Assembly: GCA_913019905.1 (NCBI GenBank)
Contig: CAJVZD010000010.1
Location: 84,798 to 148,797 of the forward strand
Source: an uncultured Cellvibrionales bacterium
GTDB lineage: Bacteria > Pseudomonadota > Gammaproteobacteria > Pseudomonadales > Dasaniaceae
Direction of reading: 5' to 3'
Length of the DNA: 64,000 nucleotides
Each line of letters starts with the position of its first letter. Within the stretch, counting starts at the first letter, position 1. Below, one piece after another: positions 35,742 to 44,285 of this stretch. The notes below the pieces were generated by a model. That model made no database searches. It saw nothing but the letters and a program-made list of their open reading frames with translations, and had not been told where the DNA came from. Both the position numbers and the translations under genes were made by a program.

Positions 35742-36206
35742 ATCATTTCCCTTCTGAATAGAATTTCATCGCCTTGAAAAGAGAGACACACAAACTATCT
35801 GCGTCGATCCGTATTCTACAGATGATCTCTATTTGCGATATATGCGATTTTAACGCTTTAGATGACATTAGCGTTATTGTCGATTTATGTCAAATCTAGC
35901 AATACACAGCGACCCAATGTCAGTAGCGACAAACCTGCTACTGGCTCAAGCGGTTGAAATGCCGGAACCCCCACTCCCCTGCTACCAATGCCACGGACTC
36001 TATTTTTAGCACGCCAGATTTTTATCGATACCGCGGGCTCTGCTATGGATATTTCTTTTACTCGTGACCTTTAGCACTACCCAAAAATAACAATCAACAG
36101 CCAGTTAGCCCGCACGCATTTGCACAATTTTGACCGTAGCTAATATTGACAAACGACTGGCACTAGTAAACACTTGACAGATCAACTATATATCACGGAA
36201 CAAAAT
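35742..36206. other. Divergent intergenic region
   Basis: This 465-bp stretch lies between divergent regulator genes, so it should contain both promoters. No repeat, RNA gene or small protein is evident. Confidence 0.4.
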
Positions 36207-36635
36207 ATGCCCAGCCCTAACCCTCCTATGACCCTGCTTCTTAAACTCACTTCACTTCACACACATCTACTTAAGAAAGTCGATCAAAGTCTAGGCGTTC
36301 ACGGAATAAGTTTTACCGAGTTTTTGGTCATGTATCATTTGCAAAGCTCAGCTAACGAAACGATGCGGAGAATCGACTTGGCCGACAGCATCGGCTTGAG
36401 CGCATCAGGTGTCACCCGACTTCTCATGCCGATGCAAAAAATAGGACTGGTAGAAAAGGAGGTTAACCCACGTGATGCACGTGTTAGTTTGGTAAAAATC
36501 ACCAAAGCAGGAAAAAAGATGTTTGCAAATGCTTCGGTGAGTATTGAACATGTGATCGGGCAAATATCCAAACCCCTAAACACTAAACAACTCGCAGACT
36601 TCATGAAGCTAACTGATCTTCTTCGCGGAAAATAG
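36207..36635 (+). CDS. MarR family transcriptional regulator
   Basis: This 142-residue protein has the MarR winged-helix core. LTSLHTHLLKKVDQSL is the dimerisation helix, MRRIDLADSIGLSASGVTRLL the recognition helix region, and VEKEVNPRDARVSLVKIT the wing with the typical DxR. The frame extends 11 codons upstream to a TTG; I chose the ATG at 36207 because the upstream residues lack family similarity. No target gene is obvious; the next genes downstream are on the other strand. Autoregulation from the divergent region is likely from family habit, not seen. Confidence 0.87.
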   Translation: MPSPNPPMTLLLKLTSLHTHLLKKVDQSLGVHGISFTEFLVMYHLQSSANETMRRIDLADSIGLSASGVTRLLMPMQKIGLVEKEVNPRDARVSLVKITKAGKKMFANASVSIEHVIGQISKPLNTKQLADFMKLTDLLRGK

Positions 36636-36756
36636 AGAAAAAATCAGCCATTCATAGTCACTGGGTAATACAAACGTGTCTTGGAAGATTCCCGAATCAC
36701 TGTAGAACCGGATATATGGACGACTGGCAAACTGGCGAACCGACTAACATGTTGTG

Positions 36757-37353
36757 TTAATAGCCTAGTCGGTCAAATTCGTCCATATTTTCCAGTAACA
36801 AATAAATACTCTGTTCAACCGGTTCTCGGCTCTGAGCTTTAGACAATTGCCGCATGCTATCTACGATGGCAATCCACCATAACATATGTACCGCACTTAA
36901 CTGTGCCGCGACGGGAATCATATCGCGAGCAAGAGAGAGCGTTTCTACACTTTCACTTTTAAGCGAAGTCATGCTACGCAAATTAAGGCGGTTATCCTTA
37001 AGCTCTTTCATCAGGCGGCTGACGATTTCCAGATCTTGTTCCAATACCTTTGTTTCGGTCGGCTCATTATTTGGGGCTAGAAACGCAATATCCAAATGAG
37101 ATAAAATTCCACGCAAAGAACCCCGCAAACTAAGCCATATTTCCTTGCGACGAGAACGCTCTCTAGCGTTTTGAATGATTGACAATAAACCAACCAAAAA
37201 GAATCCTTCCAAACAAAACCCTATCAATTCAGGTAATAAGTTGTCGTGAAACGCTCCTCCGGTAGGCGCCATAAAGAAAAAAACCAACAGACCAAACCCG
37301 GCGAGCCCAAAAATCGCCAATGGCGCAATGAGCAACATCTTAGTTGTATTCAT
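36757..37353 (-). CDS. Uncharacterised membrane protein with two N-terminal helices
   Basis: The 198-residue product begins with two hydrophobic segments at about residues 7-30 (LLIAPLAIFGLAGFGLLVFFF) and 42-60 (LIGFCLEGFFLVGLLSII), written here in part only as landmarks. A cytoplasmic helical domain of about 130 residues follows, rich in Arg/Lys/Glu and with LVSRLMKELKDNRLNL-like heptads. I recognise no family. Its start overlaps the stop of the upstream 192-residue gene by 4 bp (ATGA), so the two are translationally coupled. A paired role, membrane part and cytosolic partner, is plausible but unproven. Confidence 0.65.
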   Translation of the reverse strand: MNTTKMLLIAPLAIFGLAGFGLLVFFFMAPTGGAFHDNLLPELIGFCLEGFFLVGLLSIIQNARERSRRKEIWLSLRGSLRGILSHLDIAFLAPNNEPTETKVLEQDLEIVSRLMKELKDNRLNLRSMTSLKSESVETLSLARDMIPVAAQLSAVHMLWWIAIVDSMRQLSKAQSREPVEQSIYLLLENMDEFDRLGY

Positions 37354-37928
37354 GATTGCTTGTCAGTCCCGTTCAATACTTCATTTTCTTCTTCGGCCAA
37401 AGCAACAATCACTCGAGCAATTTTCTTGGCTTCGCGAGTGCTTAAGTCCAACGGTAAATTCTGCACATAAACCATACAGTCATCCCGCAGGGGAATAGAT
37501 ATAATTTCATTCGTTTTATCACTTGTTGACAGGCTAATATCTTCCAGCGCTTTCTCCTCGCGAGTCATTTCTTTGCTGGATATTTTATGGCGTTTGTCTT
37601 TTCGCAATGAATCTCCGCCGATCGAAAAGAAAGCGCTGGGATTATCAACCCAGGAAAAATAGTCGTGTAGTGCCGCCTTCGCGCGTTTGTTATAAAGGCT
37701 CAAAACTTCAGGTCGAATACTGCTGTCATTAATTTTGTGAATTCGGGTACAGAGAATATCAACGTCGATTTTCCTAATGTCTTGCTCTTCCGGCGCAGTC
37801 AATTCACAAAACAGCTGCTCCACTGCGTTAATGCGACTTCGGGCGACGGCCGGATTCAATATCCCCTCTATTGTCGATTGACGCAAAAATTGAAGCAGGC
37901 GATCATGGGTATAGTCTTCTTTTGACAT
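37350..37928 (-). CDS. Uncharacterised protein with integrase core-binding-like N-terminus
   Basis: This 192-residue protein has an N-terminal helical region (LLQFLRQSTIEGILNPAVA, VLSLYNKRAKAALHDYFSW) that resembles the SAM-like core-binding fold of tyrosine recombinases. No catalytic domain follows. A charged linker with KDKRHKISSKEMTREEK leads to a short C-terminal module, IPLRDDCMVYVQNLPLDLS, ending in an AKKIARVIVALAEEE helix. I know this two-part pattern only as a hypothetical-protein family. The gene is translationally coupled to the membrane protein downstream by an ATGA overlap. No function can be given. Confidence 0.62.
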   Translation of the reverse strand: MSKEDYTHDRLLQFLRQSTIEGILNPAVARSRINAVEQLFCELTAPEEQDIRKIDVDILCTRIHKINDSSIRPEVLSLYNKRAKAALHDYFSWVDNPSAFFSIGGDSLRKDKRHKISSKEMTREEKALEDISLSTSDKTNEIISIPLRDDCMVYVQNLPLDLSTREAKKIARVIVALAEEENEVLNGTDKQS

Positions 37929-38075
37929 TAGTAAAACCTTTCGAATTTTTTCTCGCTAATTATAAACAAAATCTTTCCCCATCCCTATGACCAGCAAAGC
38001 ATTCTTGTTCTCTCAATATAGAGAAAACTCAAATCATTTCCACCTTAAAAAGTAGCGGTCATTGCGCACGACCTC

Positions 38076-39962
38076 TTACATGGAAAGATATTTAGCATTC
38101 TCTTTTTTTACATAATCGATGAATTCGTTTTCTGGCAATGCCGGAGCCCAATAAAACCCTTGAGCGTAATCGCACTTCATCGCGGTAACCGCGTCGGCCG
38201 TTTCTTTATCTTCGACACCTTCGGCCACAATTTTTAGCTTAAGACTTGCAGCCATGTGAGATATCGCCTCGATAATGGCTTTGTCCTGATCGTCGACCAA
38301 GAGACGAGAAATGAATGATCGATCGATTTTCAGAATCCCCACTTCCATTTTCTTCAAGTAGCCTAAATTGGAATAACCGGTCCCAAAATCATCGATCGAT
38401 AACTTAACCCCCAAAGTACGAATTTCCGTTAACAGGGCCCGAAGTTTTTCAGAATCGTCGATAACTGTCGACTCTGTTAGTTCTAATTCCAGTTTCTCGG
38501 GGGGTAGTTGATTCATCACTAGCGCATTTTCGACAATAGTAAGAAGATTACCACGCTTTAACTGCAGCGCTGCAACATTGACAGCGACTGATAGATCCAC
38601 AAAGCCATGCTCAGCCCAACGCTTACAGGCATGGCAAGCTTCCTGAATGATCCATTCGCCAAGCTCGATAATAAGGCCCGAACTTTCGGCTAATGGAATA
38701 AAGGCCTGAGGTGCTATCATCCCTTCTTTAGGATGTTCCCAACGAATCAAGGCTTCAGCGCCGATAACCTTGCCACTCTTCAAATCAATCTTTGGCTGAA
38801 AAAATAAAGTGAATTGTTTTTCTGCAATAGCCCGGCGCATAGCGGATAACAACTGCACACCATGTTCAGCATTTTGTTCCATTTCACTATTGTAAAATCG
38901 ATAATTGTTACGCCCATGGTCTTTGGCATAATACATTGCCATGTCCGCTTTTTGTAAGATCGCATCGAAGCTGTTACCGTCGGTCGGTGCGACCGCTATA
39001 CCAATAGATAAACTAGACGTGACCGATACACCGCTAATTTCTATGGGTGATCTAACTTCTTCAAGTATTTTCTCTGCAATTGAGGATATTTGTTGCTCGG
39101 AGGAAATTGATTCCAATATGACAAGAAACTCGTCTCCGCCCTGACGACATACCGTATCAGTATTCCGGACTACCTTCTTCAAAGATCTGGCGATTTCGGT
39201 TAGTAAAAAATCGCCAGAACTGTGTCCAAAGGAGTCGTTTATCGTTTTAAATTTGTCGAGATCCAGAAACATTAAGCAAGTCATTGTCCCCTCTCGCTCT
39301 GCAAGTAACTGAGCGTGTTCAAAACGATCTTTCGCCAGTACTCGATTGGGTAAATTAGTCAAACTGTCGTAATTTACCAAATGCTGAATCCGCCGCTCCG
39401 ACAGGGTAACACGTTCATTTTCAGCAGAAAGCTGCATTAAAGTATTACGTAAATCGCTGGATAGCAACCAAATACAAAAAGCCGTTAGCAACAAAATAAC
39501 GGTAATGAGTGCCGCTGATGACAGGTTACCCTTGGACGGCACACTCACCATCCATTCGGCACTATTCGCATACCCAAGCAATAGCAGATTCACAATAAAG
39601 TAACTCAACAAAAGCAAAAATATCTTTCTATTTCCTAACAGCGCCGAAAATGCCAGCAAGCATGGGAATGCGAACACTGACTCGTCACTGAGTCCTCCCG
39701 AGCTCCACATCAACAACGTCGTATACAGAGCAAGTATACTGATCAATACTATGGCAGCGGCATCAAGCCTTTTCGCATTAATATAGAAAAGCACGCTGGT
39801 AAGCAGCACCATGACAATAGCGGTGGTGACCGAATACCAAACCGGATCAAAATAGAACAATAAAAGAGTAATACCAGAAAGAGAAAATTCGATTGACCAA
39901 AATAGTTGGCGAAGCCGCTGGGCTCTAATATTGTCCTGATCACTCCGATGGGTGTGGTCCAT
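38076..39962 (-). CDS. Membrane GGDEF-EAL bifunctional c-di-GMP protein
   Basis: This 628-residue protein starts with about six hydrophobic helices (residues 20-180) that resemble a seven-helix sensor without an obvious ligand motif. A short coiled stretch leads to a GGDEF domain (YDSLTNLPNRVL, DLDKFKTINDSFGHSSGD, active-site RQGGDEF). An EAL domain follows with EALIRWEHP, ELTESTVIDD and FGTGYSNLGYLKKM. Both active-site signatures are intact, so it could make and degrade c-di-GMP, with one activity usually dominant. The gene is isolated on its strand. A c-di-GMP link fits the YfiR-domain kinase upstream, but the two are not in one operon. Confidence 0.9.
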   Translation of the reverse strand: MDHTHRSDQDNIRAQRLRQLFWSIEFSLSGITLLLFYFDPVWYSVTTAIVMVLLTSVLFYINAKRLDAAAIVLISILALYTTLLMWSSGGLSDESVFAFPCLLAFSALLGNRKIFLLLLSYFIVNLLLLGYANSAEWMVSVPSKGNLSSAALITVILLLTAFCIWLLSSDLRNTLMQLSAENERVTLSERRIQHLVNYDSLTNLPNRVLAKDRFEHAQLLAEREGTMTCLMFLDLDKFKTINDSFGHSSGDFLLTEIARSLKKVVRNTDTVCRQGGDEFLVILESISSEQQISSIAEKILEEVRSPIEISGVSVTSSLSIGIAVAPTDGNSFDAILQKADMAMYYAKDHGRNNYRFYNSEMEQNAEHGVQLLSAMRRAIAEKQFTLFFQPKIDLKSGKVIGAEALIRWEHPKEGMIAPQAFIPLAESSGLIIELGEWIIQEACHACKRWAEHGFVDLSVAVNVAALQLKRGNLLTIVENALVMNQLPPEKLELELTESTVIDDSEKLRALLTEIRTLGVKLSIDDFGTGYSNLGYLKKMEVGILKIDRSFISRLLVDDQDKAIIEAISHMAASLKLKIVAEGVEDKETADAVTAMKCDYAQGFYWAPALPENEFIDYVKKENAKYLSM

Positions 39963-40147
39963 TATTTACTCAAGATTTTCACACATTAGCCTGAAGAATA
40001 AACTGCATGCGACAATCTGTCCACGCAGCGAACACATTTCTTTGAGAAGGCGTGTATTATTCGCCATCACTGTCTAATAGTACTTCCGGTGCGGAAAACA
40101 ACTATAGTTTTCGCCACAATGCTGTTTCGCGTTAATGGCTAAAATTC

Positions 40148-41104
40148 TTACTTTTTTAGCCACTCTATAAAGCTAACAGTCGATGCAATCAACCTGTTTC
40201 TAGGTGTTTCCAACAATGCGGCATGATCGCCACCGGCAAGAATAATCCATTGCTTGTTGGGGTTTGAAAATGCGGGAAAAACGTTAGCATGAACAGACGT
40301 ATTTGCCAGCGGATCAAACTCAGCTTGCAACAGTAAAACCGGCACTGTAACTCTTCCTGCCGCTAACTGGTTCCACTCATGCATTTTATTCCAGTCCGCA
40401 CGAATTGGGTCCGCAGCTAAGGCGTGCCGCACATATTCATCAATGGCAAGCTGGCTAATTGAGTTGGGGACAATGAAATCGCTAGCAGCATTTTTCGCCG
40501 TATTCTGAGCTCTAAGCGGCGCAACTAAATCCTCTACACCGACTGAGGCAGATTCAGGAAAAGGGGCTTCAGGCCTAATCGGATATCCAAACAAGATGAT
40601 CGAAAGAATATTTTTCGGGTATTTTTGAGCCGCGAGCTGTGTAATCATAGACCCCAGGGACCACCCCCAAACATGGATTTTCTTTCCTGTTTTAACACTA
40701 ATCCAGTCTAACACTAGCGATAAATCCTTCGCGGCTTTATCGGGTGAATTCCATCCACTACTATCTCGAGGGGTATCACCATAACCCCGAGCGTCTATCG
40801 CCCAAACCGTGTAGCCCATTTTGTTAAAGCCGTCCATCAAAGACAAATCTTCACCCGGAACTTGCAAATCAAAATCTGGCAAAGAACTCCACGTCCTGCC
40901 GTGATGGAAAATAATCTGTCCCTTTGAATTAGCGACCGACTTTTCCCACAAAGCTATCGGGTGTCCGTCAGACATGACAATATGTTTCTTAAGTGATGTC
41001 CTCGGCGCGCTGCTTTCTGACGCACTGGCTGTACAACCATTCGTCATCGATAACAATACGAAAAAAACCGACATCAGTGTGGGTGAAAGACGTTTATAAC
41101 TCAT
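40148..41104 (-). CDS. Exported alpha/beta hydrolase lipoprotein
   Basis: This 318-residue protein has a signal sequence ending MTNGCTAS, a plausible lipobox, so it is probably lipid-anchored. The mature part is an alpha/beta hydrolase with HHGRTWSSLPDF (oxyanion), the nucleophile elbow in GWSLGSM, LLLQAEFDPLAN (acid) and GGDHAALLETP (base). VWAIDARGYGDTP is typical of the fold. It probably acts on an ester in the periplasm. It lies about 70 bp downstream of the MaoC-like gene on the same strand. The substrate is unknown. Confidence 0.82.
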   Translation of the reverse strand: MSYKRLSPTLMSVFFVLLSMTNGCTASASESSAPRTSLKKHIVMSDGHPIALWEKSVANSKGQIIFHHGRTWSSLPDFDLQVPGEDLSLMDGFNKMGYTVWAIDARGYGDTPRDSSGWNSPDKAAKDLSLVLDWISVKTGKKIHVWGWSLGSMITQLAAQKYPKNILSIILFGYPIRPEAPFPESASVGVEDLVAPLRAQNTAKNAASDFIVPNSISQLAIDEYVRHALAADPIRADWNKMHEWNQLAAGRVTVPVLLLQAEFDPLANTSVHANVFPAFSNPNKQWIILAGGDHAALLETPRNRLIASTVSFIEWLKK

Positions 41105-41175
41105 TGATAAGATCTCTATGCCTTACAATTTGTAAGATTAAGTTAACATTGATATGTTGGTTGCAATTCCAATTT

Positions 41176-41658
41176 TCAGCTTTTTGGCTTGCGCCGTAAA
41201 AGATACTTGTGTTGCCCGTCGAGCACGAGCTCATTGCGTTGATTGTGCACGGTAGCCGCCAGAGTCACCACTCCGGTTGTGTTTTGTGGCTTCAAATCAA
41301 TGATCTTTAACATCGGGTATAGGGTATCGCCGTCGACAACGCCTTTTAGAAATTTTGCATTAACTTCTATAAAGCCGATCAGACTTTCTCCGACAATATG
41401 TGGAAAAAGCCCGGCACCGGCCGCAGTTTGAGAGAGTATTTGTAAGCCGTGAGCCAACAAGCCCTCATGACCCTGCTCTTTACAATACTCTCGATCATAG
41501 TGAATAGGATGATTATCTCCAGAGGTTAACTGAAAAGAAGCAAAAAGAGATTCCGTCTGGGTACGAGAGGGAATATAAAACTCTTCGCCCAGGGCTAAAT
41601 CGTCAAAGTATTTCGGCTCTAGGGTAAAGCGGTGAAGTTTTCTGTCAAAGTCAGACAT
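41176..41658 (-). CDS. MaoC-like dehydratase (hot-dog fold)
   Basis: This 160-residue protein has the hydratase-2 motif: FQLTSGDNHPIHYD, with the likely catalytic aspartate and histidine, followed by GLLAHGLQILSQTAAG. Family members hydrate enoyl-CoAs to R-3-hydroxyacyl-CoAs or carry out related thioester chemistry. The end of the gene is 72 bp before the alpha/beta hydrolase gene. Its upstream region contains a degenerate 16-bp repeat set. It might link to the fatty acid or polyketide CoA pathways encoded elsewhere in the window. Confidence 0.85.
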   Translation of the reverse strand: MSDFDRKLHRFTLEPKYFDDLALGEEFYIPSRTQTESLFASFQLTSGDNHPIHYDREYCKEQGHEGLLAHGLQILSQTAAGAGLFPHIVGESLIGFIEVNAKFLKGVVDGDTLYPMLKIIDLKPQNTTGVVTLAATVHNQRNELVLDGQHKYLLRRKPKS

Positions 41659-41664
41659 AAGCGA

Positions 41665-41726
41665 GTTCCTTACAAGATAGGTCCATGAAAGTTATGGTCC
41701 ATAAAAGACAGTTCCATACAAAATAG
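41665..41726. repeat. Degenerate tandem repeat, four units of 14-16 bp
   Basis: Units start at 41665, 41681, 41697 and 41711, sharing GTYCMWKAMAAR-like sequence; the clearest are GTCCATGAAAGTTATG and GTCCATAAAAGACA. The third is 14 bp, the others 16 bp. The set begins 7 bp upstream of the MaoC-like start codon, so it covers its 5' leader. Confidence 0.6.
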
Positions 41727-41832
41727 TCGAAACCAATTCGACTTAATGAGGAAATCAGGGGAATTGAAATAGTTATTAACAACGATGTGACAACGTCAAC
41801 TCAACATCAACTCAAAATAGGGAAAATCTATC

Positions 41833-42732
41833 CTATATCGATTTGCACTGATAATCGATTATATTATCTGTGTTAGATGAAACAGATCTTCCCAATGAAA
41901 TCTGGCCTTTACCAGCCAAAAGATACTGTTCACGGCGTAAATAGACCTCGTCTCTTCCTTCTTGTTTTACATAGGTGCCGTTGGTACTTTTATCGATCAA
42001 CGTATACTTGCCTCTACTATAAACAATCTGGCAGTGCTCTCGAGACGCATGCTCACTCGGCAGAGTTAGGCTACAACTATTATTATCACGACCAAGAAGA
42101 AAGGGGGTATTATCGCGACCGACGGTGAACGTTTGGCCCAGGCACCGCAATTCCACGATCTCATGTTTGGCAATGGTGATCATATCTTTGCGCGAAATAA
42201 ACTCAGTAGCGTTGCTACCTTCGTTTGATGGCTCCCAACTAATACGATATATCATAGTGAGGTCGGTACTGCCTTTCAGCGAGATTTTATCGAAGGGCAA
42301 TACAGTAAAACGGTTATCTGCATTGATTTGATCCGCCAATTTCTGTGTAACTATGATCTCTCTACCCTTTGCTATACCGCTCACCGCAGCGGCATCGTTA
42401 ACCACTTCGCCAAAAACGTCATCGTTCTCAATGATTGTAGAGCCGTAGCCCATACCAATGCGAATAGATAAAGGCAAATCTCCGGATAAGGTGTGTAGCT
42501 GTATAGCGACTGCCGTACTGCAAGCGTCTGAGGCTCTCGCGAAACGAGACATCACTTCATCACCGATAGTTTTAATCACAACCCCATTATTAGCGACAGT
42601 TTCAGCCATCATTAAGTCCACGGCCTGACCAATGGCGCGTTTAGCCTCTTTGTCTCCCAAATTTTTGTACATGGTTGAACTGCCGGCGACATCGGCAAAC
42701 ATCACGGCTGTATCTATCTGTTCGTGCTTCAC
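41833..42732 (-). CDS. Class III adenylate/guanylate cyclase domain + FHA domain protein
   Basis: This 299-residue protein joins a class III cyclase-homology domain to an FHA domain. The cyclase part has the metal aspartates in VMFADVAGSS and TIGDEVMSRF. The usual transition-state motif VNxAxR reads VNDAAAVSGIA: the asparagine is kept, but the arginine is alanine. The C-terminal FHA domain has FLLGRDNNSC, SREHCQI and STNGTYV, all conserved phosphothreonine-binding positions. I start at GTG 42732 because AGAGG lies 6 nt upstream; the ATG 18 codons earlier has no ribosome site. It may be a degenerate cyclase acting as a phosphoprotein-binding regulator. Confidence 0.8.
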   Translation of the reverse strand: MKHEQIDTAVMFADVAGSSTMYKNLGDKEAKRAIGQAVDLMMAETVANNGVVIKTIGDEVMSRFARASDACSTAVAIQLHTLSGDLPLSIRIGMGYGSTIIENDDVFGEVVNDAAAVSGIAKGREIIVTQKLADQINADNRFTVLPFDKISLKGSTDLTMIYRISWEPSNEGSNATEFISRKDMITIAKHEIVELRCLGQTFTVGRDNTPFLLGRDNNSCSLTLPSEHASREHCQIVYSRGKYTLIDKSTNGTYVKQEGRDEVYLRREQYLLAGKGQISLGRSVSSNTDNIIDYQCKSI

Positions 42733-43491
42733 TAAAAACCTCTTTTCAGCAGGGTGTACTTGTGGTGAAAACCATAAACACGTCATTTAACGTTTATAGA
42801 TAACATTTACAGAATTTGGTAAATTTGCAAGCCTACATCGTTTATTCTTAACCGAGAGCCTAGTATTGCGGCCGATTTAAGTTTATTTCGTTGGCAAATA
42901 AACAAAGTTGCGCTTGCCTCAGGCATATCCGTTTAAAAACGTCACCGATAACTTCCTGTCTTCGGATATCAAAAACCGCGCCGTATAGCATTTCGCCATC
43001 GTTGAAGCTCTATCTTAACGTTTGGTCGGTCTGATCACAAACAAGTAGAAGACGCCAACTCACACAAATTGTAGTCGCTCGACGATTCGGAGCTTCGCTC
43101 TGCATAAATCCAGATTTTTGCCAAAGACATACCTAATAAATACTTATTTAGTGATTATATTAGCAAGTATCTGAGTCAGAGACGATCATCTGCCGATACT
43201 CACTAGCTAATTGCAGATTAATTTGCGTTTGAAGGCTCTCTGGACGGTTTTTCTATGCCATTTCTTCATTTATTAGATATTAAAGCAATAATTTTTGAAT
43301 TCCAGACCAGACGGAAACGAAAAGACGCGAATTGCTACATACCCTCCTACCGATGACTTAAGCCTCGAGACACTATTCGCCACAATCTTTCACTATTCAA
43401 CCCAAAACATCACACAAAAAAGCCACTTTCAAGCCGTTTAATAACAAGGGTAAATCTTGTAACGCAGTGATAATTAATTAAAAGAGGAAAG
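42733..43491. other. Long divergent intergenic region
   Basis: About 760 bp lie between the cyclase-FHA and pdsO genes. It is AT-rich and carries many short stops in all frames. The right end holds AGAGGAAAG, the ribosome site of pdsO. I see no RNA gene, repeat array or small protein that I can support. Confidence 0.45.
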
Positions 43492-44196
43492 ATGATGAAA
43501 AAACGACTGATTTTACCCGCTCTAGGTTTGTGTTTTGTTGCTTCCACCATAACGATGGCGGATAGCCAAGAAACCATTTCAGATGTAAAACGTCTCGGTA
43601 TTGTCTCCAGCAGTATTTTGTTGGGGATCGCCAGTATGGGACCGCTGGGAGCGGTGCCCGGATTGTTGACTGGCGCCTGGTTAGACCAGGAAATTTCAGA
43701 TGCCGATCGGGTTGAATCGGTGGAAGAAAAATTGTTTCAAGCAAACTCACGCATCCGGGATATGGGAGAGCAGTTAGCCACATATCAGCTTTCAGCAGAG
43801 GAATACGCCCGTATTGCCTTGGAACAGCTACACCTCGAGCTATTATTTAAGACAGCCGCCGGTGCATTGACTAAACAAGGCGTTGAACGATTGTCTTTTC
43901 TGGCAAAATTTTTATCAGATAATCCGGATATAAACGTTCGGCTAGATGGTTACGCCGACCCACGAGGTGACGATCTGGATAATCAACGGTTATCCGAAGA
44001 GCGGGTGGATGCGGTTTTCAAGCAGCTCGTGAGCAAAGGTGTGAATACCGACCGTATAAAGAAGCACTCTCATGGTGCTGGCCAGTCATTGTCGGCACTC
44101 GGCGATTATGATAGCTATGCGCTCGATCGGGTTGTAAAAATTCAGCTTCTCCAGCAAGACAAAGATGCCTTTGCGGGAATTATTAATTCTGACTGA
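43492..44196 (+). CDS. pdsO: Sortase-associated OmpA-like protein PdsO
   Basis: This 234-residue protein has a signal peptide (ILPALGLCFVASTITMA, cleavage near ADSQE). A hydrophobic glycine-rich segment follows (LLGIASMGPLGAVPGLLTGAW), written here as a landmark in part. Then come a short coiled region and a C-terminal OmpA-like peptidoglycan-binding domain (DGYADPRGDDLDNQRLSEER, with RIKKHSHGAGQS). This layout beside a class GN sortase matches PdsO of the proteobacterial dedicated sortase system. It probably tethers outer membrane or surface structures to peptidoglycan. A strong rho-independent terminator follows the stop codon. Confidence 0.88.
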   Translation: MMKKRLILPALGLCFVASTITMADSQETISDVKRLGIVSSSILLGIASMGPLGAVPGLLTGAWLDQEISDADRVESVEEKLFQANSRIRDMGEQLATYQLSAEEYARIALEQLHLELLFKTAAGALTKQGVERLSFLAKFLSDNPDINVRLDGYADPRGDDLDNQRLSEERVDAVFKQLVSKGVNTDRIKKHSHGAGQSLSALGDYDSYALDRVVKIQLLQQDKDAFAGIINSD

Positions 44197-44219
44197 CACT
44201 TAATGGCGGTGATCGATCA

Positions 44220-44242
44220 CCCGGCTTAAAGCCGGGTTTTCT
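44220..44242 (+). terminator. Rho-independent terminator of pdsO
   Basis: CCCGGCT at 44220 pairs with AGCCGGG ending at 44236, with a 3-nt loop, and is followed by TTTTCTT. It lies about 25 bp after the pdsO stop codon. Confidence 0.88.
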
Positions 44243-44285
44243 TGGAGGAAACATTTGTCGACGGGTACGTTAATCGATGGCTAAG

